56,420 nt of DNA from an uncultured Oscillospiraceae bacterium (GTDB lineage Bacteria; Bacillota; Clostridia; Oscillospirales; Oscillospiraceae): assembly GCA_947631595.1 (NCBI GenBank), contig CANRLZ010000008.1:1-56420 (forward strand). Reading direction: 5' to 3'. Positions within the stretch are counted from its first letter, which is position 1; each line of letters starts with the position of its first letter. Positions 17,960 through 24,921 of the stretch are shown here, piece by piece. The notes beneath the pieces were generated by a model. That model saw only the letters and a program-made list of their open reading frames with translations. It did no database searches and was not told where the DNA came from. The translations under genes and the position numbers were made by a program.

Positions 17960-18365
17960 ACCCCATATCCTCCAGCATCTTTTTGAGCCGCTTCAGGGCG
18001 GCCTGGCGGCGGTGGCGAATGGCCCCTGCGGTAAGTTGAAGAAGGGCGCCTATCTTTTTATCGCTCATATCCAAAAAGTAGTACATGACTATCACATCCC
18101 GCCATTGGGGGGCAAGGAACAGGACCGCCTGCCCCAGCAGTCAGTCAAGGGCTTCCACCCCCCCTGCCCCGCTATGTACGGCCAGCTTCTCCAAAACATA
18201 CCTGTCCTCATGGGACATGGCGGGCAAATCATGGTAGGGCGTGACCTCCCGCTCCCCGCGGCGGGACAGTTCCTTTTTCGCGTTTCGCCCCTCGTTTCGT
18301 ATCAACCGTTTCACATAGGAATCAAAGGTCTGTTCTTGATACCGCTGAAATTCCGCTTGCGTCAT
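17949..18365 (-). pseudogene. Tn916-type sigma-70-like gene with an in-frame TGA
   Basis: The reading frame encodes a 138-residue sigma-like protein: LIRNEGRNAKKELSRRGE...LSHEDRYVLEKLAV, then LAPQWRDVIVMYYFLDMSDKKIGALLQLTAGAIRHRRQAALKRLKKML (region 4). One TGA interrupts it after GGVEALD (stop at 18141-18143). The sequence on both sides stays in one frame, so this is a nonsense change, perhaps from TGG, and not a frameshift. A run of seven G lies just before it. The gene is probably inactive unless the codon is read through. Confidence 0.75.
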
Positions 18366-18494
18366 GTAGTGGCCTCCTCTTTTTGTACGCTACTATCACA
18401 ACCGGCAGAGGACACATTGAGAAAGAAACGACAAAACTTATAAGAAAATAACGGGATGTTCTGAAATACTCCAATTTTCGCGGGCAGGGCAAAA

Positions 18495-18528
18495 AAGAAG
18501 GAGCGGCGTGGCCGCCGCTCCTTCTTTT
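18495..18528. terminator. Strong hairpin terminator
   Basis: A 14-bp perfect stem (AAGAAGGAGCGGCG) with a TGGC loop is followed by a short T run, in the gap between the sigma-like gene and the AT-rich cargo. Confidence 0.75.
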
Positions 18529-18609
18529 AAAAATCAGCTTATTTTCTTTTTCAAAAGTAGGATTTTATGTAGCACATTCCCGCCAATCTGCGCAGGTCTG
18601 CCTTTTGTT

Positions 18610-18638
18610 CATGTCAACCATTCCTTGTGGTTGACATG
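18610..18638. other. Inverted repeat, possible operator
   Basis: CATGTCAACCA and its perfect complement are separated by 7 bases, upstream of the cargo promoter. There is no T run. The 500-base stretch 18366-18866 otherwise holds only the terminator and promoter listed here. Confidence 0.4.
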
Positions 18639-18695
18639 ATAGCATATGAGGGCGAAAAAACATATGCGGTCGCCGCGCTTTTTGATTAAAACCTA

Positions 18696-18725
18696 TTGAC
18701 AAATGTTGCTAAACGATGGTATGAT
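18696..18725 (+). promoter_or_regulatory. Sigma-A promoter of the AT-rich cargo genes
   Basis: TTGACA and TATGAT are separated by 18 bases, about 140 bases before the first cargo start codon. Confidence 0.65.
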
Positions 18726-18866
18726 ACCCCTAAAAGTGAGGAAAGTCAAGTCTTTTTTTGAAAAGGTAGCAACTCAGCCGGGCGTGTCGTTTTTGCGCTG
18801 AGTGCTTAATCTTGATTTTGGTGAACTGCTAAAATCACCTTGAAGTTTATGTGAGGAGACGATTTT

Positions 18867-19382
18867 TTGCCCACAACTGAGAAGGAACCCACCGTAGGTG
18901 GAAATGCGCATGTTGAAGATAGGATTCGGTATCTTCAAGGAATACATAAGGAAAACATCAACGCTTACTCGCTGGGCGTGAAGCAAGGAAAATTGTTACA
19001 TAAGAATTCTACCGGCGTTCGATTGGAGATTGTTGGGACAATTCTTTCGATTTTTGTCCTGTTTTTGTCGGTTATTTCGTGTCCTAATTTATTGTGTATG
19101 TACTCCTTTTTAACCTATTTCCTACCATTAACATTTAAATATCTTAACGATTCCAGCGAGCAGCCGTGGTATGTAGTTCTCTGTTCGTATTTCATGTATA
19201 TAGGAGCAACCCTATCCTTTGCGGTACCAGCCATGTCTTTCATAGCAACAATATCGGATTGGGTGAAACGATTGTTTTGTTGGGTTTGCTTTGCCCTCAG
19301 TTTTGGACAACTTGGCATCTTGATTACGCTGGCAAAACTCCGCCGCGCTGAGTATAATGGTGATGAGAGCGGTATTTTTTAA
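18867..19382 (+). CDS. Four-helix membrane protein of unknown function
   Basis: I do not recognise this 171-residue protein. A polar N-terminal helix (VEDRIRYLQGIHKENINAYSLG) precedes about four membrane segments: VGTILSIFVLFLSVI, the MYSFLTYFLPL region, a segment ending SFAVPAMSFI, and LFCWVCFALSFGQLGILITLA. The layout of an N-terminal helix plus membrane helices is reminiscent of SLATT or S-4TM effectors of defence systems, but I see no signature motif. It starts with TTG at 18867 after GAGGAG. Base composition is clearly more AT-rich than the flanking genes, a sign of recent transfer. Confidence 0.6.
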   Translation: MPTTEKEPTVGGNAHVEDRIRYLQGIHKENINAYSLGVKQGKLLHKNSTGVRLEIVGTILSIFVLFLSVISCPNLLCMYSFLTYFLPLTFKYLNDSSEQPWYVVLCSYFMYIGATLSFAVPAMSFIATISDWVKRLFCWVCFALSFGQLGILITLAKLRRAEYNGDESGIF

Positions 19383-19422
19383 TTTACTGGGTTTCCCAGC
19401 AGAAAGGAATGAATATTGATAT

Positions 19423-19596
19423 ATGAAATTGAAGCGGAGGCAAAAAGAAGTCCGAAGGGAGTTGAAGTTCGAGCGGACAAATTCTATTCCATCGCGCATC
19501 CGATATCGAAGCAACGATCCTCAACTTCAAAATTCCGATGGTAGGATGGCAGATGTTATACAGCATCTCGCATTGACTAATTCTACTATACGCTGA
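19423..19596 (+). CDS. Possible small basic protein
   Basis: A 57-residue frame starts MKLKRRQKEVRREL and contains GRMADVIQHLALTNS. A second frame from TTG 19416 (IYEIEAEAKRSPKG) is also open for about 40 codons and is nearer to AAAGGA. Only one, or neither, may be real. A frameshifted remnant is also possible. Confidence 0.3.
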   Translation: MKLKRRQKEVRRELKFERTNSIPSRIRYRSNDPQLQNSDGRMADVIQHLALTNSTIR

Positions 19597-19614
19597 CTAT
19601 TGGAGACTTGTTAT

Positions 19615-20250
19615 ATGGTATTTTTTGAAGAATCAAGGGTAGGTATGGATCGAAACTCCTATGAGAAGTTATGGGAAATCGTAATCCAGCCAGAAATCAA
19701 AGCATTTTCAGATGATTTTTCTTGCGATACAAAAAGTGCCTTTCAGGATTTACGGCTTCGCCTACAAGTAGCACCAGATGCAAAAGAACTCATTTGGTCT
19801 AGATACTGCTACTACAATCGAAAATGCAAGGCGCTTTTTATGAAGTCGCCGGTTGCCAATGAAGAGTTTCTTTTAGATAGGCACAAGGTCAGCGCATGCT
19901 ATATGGCTGCCATTACAAGTGCTCAGCCTATGATTCTATCTTCGCAGGATAGTCATAAGGTTTCCGATTATCCTATCAGCGAATTTCTCTCAATTTCAAC
20001 CGGATTATCTCTTTTATGCGCATTCCTTAAAACCGAAGATATTCCATCGGAACAGCTTGCTCGTGTGCAGAATGGAATTTTGTATCCGCCAACGGATATG
20101 GTCAGCCATGGTGAGTATCTAAACAATTTTGCACGAGAACTACATTTTGCATATCTTGATGGAACCTTGAATATTTTATCTTTGGCTCATGAATTGTTTC
20201 TACTTGAAGTGATCTCCAGAACTGGCGTCGGAACTGAAATTTTTCCATAA
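19615..20250 (+). CDS. AT-rich cargo protein of unknown function
   Basis: The 211-residue soluble, mostly helical protein is not recognised. A conserved-looking block reads LLDRHKVSACYMAAI at about residue 85, followed by a region ending HFAYLDGTLNILSLAHELFLLEVI. I chose the ATG at 19615 because GGAG lies nine bases upstream. It follows the membrane protein on the same strand with the same low GC, so the two probably form one unit. A membrane effector plus cytosolic partner is one speculative reading. Confidence 0.6.
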   Translation: MVFFEESRVGMDRNSYEKLWEIVIQPEIKAFSDDFSCDTKSAFQDLRLRLQVAPDAKELIWSRYCYYNRKCKALFMKSPVANEEFLLDRHKVSACYMAAITSAQPMILSSQDSHKVSDYPISEFLSISTGLSLLCAFLKTEDIPSEQLARVQNGILYPPTDMVSHGEYLNNFARELHFAYLDGTLNILSLAHELFLLEVISRTGVGTEIFP

Positions 20251-20410
20251 AACTCATCTATATTTTTAAAATTACAAAGCAGTTCCTAATTAGGGCCTAC
20301 CGGACGCCCCCCAAAAACGCAAAATCTGTTGAAAACAGGTGAAAATTTTAGCTATCTATGATATTATCCGCAAGCGGTCTCGGCGATTTCATGAAAAATG
20401 TTTGTGGGTG

Positions 20411-20690
20411 ATGAAGATGCATCGGCACGAAGATTATAATCACCTAAAGCTGGAAATGCCCTTGGGAATCACGTTGCGGGAGAAAAATCGGTGGGTGATT
20501 CTCAGCGGGATATTTCCGTCGGAAGAGATCGACCGGGAGTACCAGGTTCACTTTGAAAGCAATGAAGGCTAGGTGGCGTTGCCGTCCCGTCTGGCTTTTG
20601 GGCTTTATATATCCAAACCGAGAAAGGTTTCACGGATAATCAAACCCGACGAAATATTGAACGCGACCCCATCTTCGGCCTTTTTTCTCG
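20411..20690 (+). pseudogene. Decayed insertion-sequence transposase (N-terminal part)
   Basis: The frame reads NHLKLEMPLGITLREKNRWVILSGIFPSEEIDREY, which resembles the DUF772-type start of IS1182/IS5-like transposases. A TAG follows EG at 20570-20572. The homology seems to continue (VALPSRLAFGLYI) and then shifts frame to EKGFTDNQTRRNIERDP. No catalytic DDE part is present. The stretch 20691-20940 holds only short hairpins. Confidence 0.6.
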
Positions 20691-20949
20691 AAAACGGGGT
20701 CAACTCTTTTTAAAAAGCGCTTGCGGGAAGAAGAGAATTAAAATACGGCAGAAATTAGGCGACTATCAAACCCCCCATTTTCGCAAATTTTGTTTTTCGT
20801 GATAAGCACGGTTTTTAGACAGCGGTTTCTCATAAAAATCACTCGTCTGTTACCCATATATTCTTTTCTTTCTGACAGAATTTCCAAAAAACCTTGCTCC
20901 GCAAGGCTTTTCGAAAAGTAGGAGTTTTAACCACTTATTCCAAATAGAG

Positions 20950-20976
20950 AACCACCGCGGAGAATCCGCGGTGGTT
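20950..20976. terminator. Hairpin terminator
   Basis: A 12-bp perfect stem (AACCACCGCGGA) has a GAA loop and T-rich flanks. It lies downstream of the decayed ADP-ribosylglycohydrolase gene. Confidence 0.6.
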
Positions 20977-21182
20977 CTTCGTTTGATCGCGAGAACGCCC
21001 GTGCGCAATCCTCAAAAATAGGAACGCTCTTTCTCCCATTTATCCCGGCTGTTAGACCAGTATCCCGAAGATATCCTCGCTGCGTTGGCCATAATGGAAG
21101 GCCACGGTAGTAGAACACCTCCAGGTCGCCCGTGATGGGGAAGGGAACTATGCCAAACCGCGCCCCCTTTGCCGCCTTGCGC

Positions 21183-21977
21183 TTACTCAAACTCTGCCCG
21201 CGAAGAAAACTTTCGTTCCCACCTTCGCAAAGCGTCGCGGAGCGGCTCGTCGAGGTATTCCCACGCCTTGTCTTTCATCCACTGCGGAACGCCGTAGGCC
21301 GCCCCCGCGATCGCGCCGGTGATTGCGGCCAGCGTGTCGCTGTCCCCGCCCAGGGAGATGGCGTTCGGATGGCGTCCTCAAAGTCCGCGCTCTCCAAAAA
21401 CGCGGTGATGGCCTGTGGCACCGTCTCTTGACAACTCACATGGAAACGGTAGCCGGGCCTGATCTCGACCAGGGAGCGGCTCAGGTCATAGTCAAACTCC
21501 CGCTCCACATATGCCCAGATCTCGTTCTTGGTGTGCCCGGTCCGGGCCAGGAAGATGGAGGAGGCCGTGCTCTCGGCGCCCTTAATCCCCTCCGGGTGGT
21601 CATGGGTCATCCCCGCCGCCAGGGCGGCCGCGCGCCTTGTCGCCTCTAGGCTGCCGAAGTACCAGCCCACCGCCGCTGTCCGCATGGCCGAGCCATTGTC
21701 CCAAGAGCAATACGGCTCCCTGCTGTCCGAGAACAGCCATGCTCTGAACCGTCCGCCGTAGCCCGCGCCGGGATACAGCCTGCCGTACTTCTTCATGGCG
21801 TCGATGAAGTCATTCCTCTGAGCGCCCTTCATCAGCGCCCCGGCCACGGCGACGGTCATCACCGTGTCATTGGTAAAAGAGCACTCCTCCCGAAAGAGGG
21901 GAAAATCCTTCGTCTTGATGTTGTTCCACTCGTAGATTGAGCCTACGATGTCTCCAATGATCGCACCGATTATCCGC
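21183..21977 (-). pseudogene. ADP-ribosylglycohydrolase, start lost and frameshifted
   Basis: The frame encodes IIGAIIGDIVGSIYEWNN, the Asp-rich metal motif FTNDTVMTVAVAGAL, and later the expected C-terminal region GGDSDTLAAITGAIAGAAYG. The family removes ADP-ribose from proteins or small molecules. The expected ATG start is ATA, although a GAGGTG site is correctly placed. A one-base loss near 21368 shifts the last third (TPSPWAG... in place of the family sequence). It is preceded by a truncated permease gene, so a rearrangement joined the two. Confidence 0.75.
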
Positions 21978-22536
21978 GCCCACCTCGCTTTTTCCTATCT
22001 CCGCGGATTGCATTCATCAGCGTAACACAGGGAACATATTTTGCCCAGCGGCCCCCTCTAGCGGGCGCGGAAAAGCCCGTGAAGTTGAAAAAGGGCTTAT
22101 CACGGTAAAACGCCCGCAGAAGCAGCCCGGCGGCGACGCCGCACAGGAAGCTGGAAACCACCCGGATGGTCAGGGCGGCGGGGCCCAGGGCCATGCTGTA
22201 CAGGATAAGCTGGGGGTTGAGCAGGATGGAGCTCATCATAAAAGCGGCCAGCCAGTCGTCCTCCATGCCGCTCTCCGAGAAGGAGGCGGCCAGGGGGATG
22301 GTGCCGTACATACACAGGGGCGAGGCGATGCCCAGGGCGCTGGCGGCGAAGATCCCCAGCACCCCCAGCCGCTTTCCGCCCAGGGAGCGGAACAGGCCGT
22401 GGATGCGCTCTTTTACGAACACCGAGATTACGGACCCCAGCACCATGCCCAGCACCCAGTAGCCAAAGATCTGCCGGAGCTGGAGGTCAAAATAGTACCA
22501 GAGGTACACCGCTTCCCGCTGGAGTATCTGGATCAT
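21970..22536 (-). pseudogene. Truncated permease (YraQ/ArsP-like), N-terminal half
   Basis: About 188 residues remain, with membrane helices FGYWVLGMVLGSVISVFV, LGVLGIFAASALGIASPLCMYG, LAAFMMSSILLNPQLILYSM and a further segment. This matches the first half of the predicted permease family related to ArsP. The second half is missing: the frame ends RGDRKKRGGRG where the ADP-ribosylglycohydrolase begins. The start is either ATG 22536 or TTG 22566. Confidence 0.6.
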
Positions 22537-22656
22537 GCCGTCACCCCCATGTTTTATAATCAGCAAAATTCGATCTCCCTTGGCTTTGTATCATCCTAAC
22601 GCGGCGATCTTGTAAGCACAAGCACCAGCGCGGATCGCTCTGTAAGGAGCGGAAAT

Positions 22657-22685
22657 GAAACGCGCCTCAAATTGAGGCATGTTTC
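22657..22685. repeat. Element-specific palindromic repeat, copy R2
   Basis: The core GCCTCAAATTGAGGC at 22664-22678 has imperfectly paired GAAAC/GTTTC outer arms. It sits between the truncated permease and the redox cluster. Confidence 0.8.
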
Positions 22686-22740
22686 TCTATGTTTGCCGTG
22701 GGAAAATATGGCCGCGCGTGATCCAGCCGCGTGGGGTGGG

Positions 22741-23295
22741 TCATTTCAGGCTGGCGCCGATTTGGAAGGCGGGGGCTACTTTGTCGCCTACGGCGCGGTA
22801 GGCGGCTTGGATGGGGTCGAAGACGATGGCGTTCAGTTGGGCGGTGTCGATGTTGCCATCGCCGTCCAGGATGCCCTCGTCCGCGCTGACGTTGACGATC
22901 TGGCCGATGACCTTGCCGTCCTCGTTGAACTTGACCAGGCGGCACTCCAGGGTGAGGGGCAGCTCGTCGATGACGGGGGCGTCCACAAACTCGCTCTTTG
23001 TGGTGTGGAAGCCGGCCTTTTCCAGCTTGTCCGGGGTGTCGGCGGCGGAGACCAGCCCCACATAGTCGCAGGCCGCCGCGTGGCGGGCGTCCCCGAAACT
23101 CACGGTGAAAGCGCCCCTGGCCCGGAGGTTCCGGGTGGTCTGGTGCTCGCTGAGGCTGAGCATCACCTGGTCGGGGCTGTACGGGCCGCCCCAGGCGGCG
23201 TTCATCACGTCGGGCCGGCCGGCCTCGTCATAGGTGGCGATCAAAAGCACGGGCTGGGGGTAGAGCCAGGGGTTTGGGCCGAAGTTCTTTCGCAT
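22741..23295 (-). CDS. Flavin reductase family protein (flavoredoxin-like)
   Basis: The 184-residue protein starts MRKNFGPNPWLYPQPVLLIATYDEAGRPDVMNAAWGG. The FMN-binding split-barrel family typically has T/S and N residues in such a segment. Members reduce flavin or carry FMN for electron transfer in the cytosol. No signal peptide is present. It is the last gene of a 12-kb same-strand cluster of redox enzymes and esterases, 12 bases after the lipoprotein esterase gene. Confidence 0.85.
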   Translation of the reverse strand: MRKNFGPNPWLYPQPVLLIATYDEAGRPDVMNAAWGGPYSPDQVMLSLSEHQTTRNLRARGAFTVSFGDARHAAACDYVGLVSAADTPDKLEKAGFHTTKSEFVDAPVIDELPLTLECRLVKFNEDGKVIGQIVNVSADEGILDGDGNIDTAQLNAIVFDPIQAAYRAVGDKVAPAFQIGASLK

Positions 23296-23307
23296 GATAC
23301 ATTCCTC

Positions 23308-24189
23308 CTATTCTGATTTGTTTATGTTCCGCGCCGGGCCAACCTCTCCGGGGTGCGTGCCGAACAGCCAGCCCATGATGGCCTGGTCGTAGGCGAACAG
23401 ACCGCCGCCGCCGCCGTGCTGGTTGGTCACGCCTTTGTCCCGAAAATAGCTGTCCTCTTTGATGTCCAGCACCAGGAGCTCGTCGATTTGCGCGCCGGTC
23501 AGCCCCTGCTGTTCGTAGAGGGCGCGCAGGGTGGCATACGCCTCCCGGGTGGGTTCCGCGCCGTAGTATTCGTCCTCCGCCCCCACGGCCAGGTACACCG
23601 GCGTCCGGCTCTCGGCCAGCATCGCCAGGTCCCCGTCCCACCGGGAGGAGCAGTGCAGATAGGCCGTGAACAGCTCCGGGCGCTTGCCCAGGACGATGGA
23701 CATGGTCTCCCCGCCGCCGGAGTAGCCGTTGGCGTAGACCTGTCCGGGGTCGATGGGGTAGGCGGCCAGGAGGTATTCCACCAGGGCGATGGTCTGGTCG
23801 GCGGAGGTCTCCCCCCAGTCGGAGAGCTGGGGGGCCGCCACGATCATCCTCTCGTTGTACTTTTGCGCCTCGAAGCCAAACGCCTCGGCCTCCAAATTCC
23901 GGGCCACGCCCTGGAAATAAAGCCCCTCGTAGCCTGGGAGGGTCACAAACAGCGCGCAGGACTCGCCGCCGTCGTAGTCCGGGGGGAGGTAGAGGCTGAA
24001 GTGCACGTCCCCGTCCTCCGGGGTGTGGAGTACATTGTCCACCAAAAAGCCCCGGTAGCTCTCCGTCCCGGAGGCGAGCGTCCCCACGTCGACCTGGGCG
24101 GTCGGGGCGGTGGGCGCCGCCGGGGCGGACCCGCAGCCGTCCAGGGTCAACAGCGTCCCCAGCAGGAGGCAGACAAGCCCCCGGATCAC
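23308..24189 (-). CDS. Lipoprotein alpha/beta hydrolase (esterase-like)
   Basis: The 293-residue protein has a lipoprotein signal (IRGLVCLLLGTLLTLDGCGS). An alpha/beta hydrolase follows, with the nucleophile elbow NGYSGGGETMS, an acid region VYLAVGAEDEYYGAEPTREAY and a late NQHGGGG that may supply the His. It probably cleaves esters or peptides at the cell surface; the substrate is unknown. The GTG start at 24189 overlaps the stop of the flavodoxin gene by 3 bases, and GGAGG lies within that gene, so translation is coupled. Confidence 0.75.
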   Translation of the reverse strand: MIRGLVCLLLGTLLTLDGCGSAPAAPTAPTAQVDVGTLASGTESYRGFLVDNVLHTPEDGDVHFSLYLPPDYDGGESCALFVTLPGYEGLYFQGVARNLEAEAFGFEAQKYNERMIVAAPQLSDWGETSADQTIALVEYLLAAYPIDPGQVYANGYSGGGETMSIVLGKRPELFTAYLHCSSRWDGDLAMLAESRTPVYLAVGAEDEYYGAEPTREAYATLRALYEQQGLTGAQIDELLVLDIKEDSYFRDKGVTNQHGGGGGLFAYDQAIMGWLFGTHPGEVGPARNINKSE

Positions 24190-24818
24190 AGGTTCAGTTC
24201 CTCCAGCCACGCCTGGACATCCTCGGCGGCCACGCCGGAGCGGAACCGTTGGCCCTCCAGCCAGTTGCCCGTCCCGGCGGTCTGGGCCAGGAGGGCGCCG
24301 CTCTCCCCCAGGCCGGACGAGGAGGAGGTGCAGAAGGGGATCACCGTCTTGCCGGTGAAGTCGTTGGCGGAGACGAAACTGCTCACCACCCAGGAGGCGT
24401 TGCCCCACCAGATGGGGTAGCCCACAAACACCGTGTCGTAGTCCGCCCAGTTCTCCGGGGTGGGGTTCTCCAGCTCCACGGTCTGGAGGGCGGAGTCGTC
24501 ATGCTCCCGGCTCACCCGGCTGTCCCGGTCGGTCCAGTCCAGGTCGTCGTCGGTATAGGGCTGGGCGGGGGTGATGACGAAGGTATCCGCCCCCAGCGCC
24601 TGGGCGATGGTCTCCGCCACCGCCTGGGTGTTGTGGGTGGCGGAGTAGTAGGCCACCAGGGTCTTGCCGCCGCCCGCCTGGGGCGCGTCGGAGGGGGCGG
24701 GTTCCTCCCCCTGGGTGGGCGCGGGTTCCGGCGTGGGGGCGGGCTGGCCCTGGCCGCCGCAGGACGCCAGGGCGATCAGCATGGCGGCGGTCAGAAGAAG
24801 CAAAAGGGTCCTTTTCAT
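24186..24818 (-). CDS. Flavodoxin-like lipoprotein
   Basis: The 210-residue protein has a lipoprotein signal (TLLLLLTAAMLIALASCGG) and a Pro-rich linker. A flavodoxin fold follows: LVAYYSATHNTQAVAETIAQ (phosphate loop), DTVFVGYPIWWGNAS and FCTSSSSGLGESG. An exported flavodoxin is unusual, because this fold normally carries electrons in the cytosol. The flavodoxin part is almost identical in DNA to the one inside the next gene upstream. I chose the ATG at 24818 nine bases after AAAGGAG. Confidence 0.82.
   Translation of the reverse strand: MKRTLLLLLTAAMLIALASCGGQGQPAPTPEPAPTQGEEPAPSDAPQAGGGKTLVAYYSATHNTQAVAETIAQALGADTFVITPAQPYTDDDLDWTDRDSRVSREHDDSALQTVELENPTPENWADYDTVFVGYPIWWGNASWVVSSFVSANDFTGKTVIPFCTSSSSGLGESGALLAQTAGTGNWLEGQRFRSGVAAEDVQAWLEELNL
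24231..24660. repeat. Direct repeat, flavodoxin copy 1
   Basis: This flavodoxin coding segment matches 25957-26386 with few differences and a constant 1726-base offset, a recent tandem duplication. Confidence 0.85.
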
Positions 24819-24921
24819 CTTGTCCATCTCCTTTATTGGGTGGTCTCTCCGGCCTGGGGCGGGCGGGAAAGGCAATGGCCTCCCTGCCCGTCTGGGGTGG
24901 GGCGGGCAGGGAGGCGGAAGG

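Noticed and set aside
20927..21190. An 87-codon minus-strand frame after the ADP-ribosylglycohydrolase
   Set aside because: It covers a terminator hairpin, matches nothing I know, and starts from a TTG overlapping the previous stop. It may be a remnant but is not supported as a gene.
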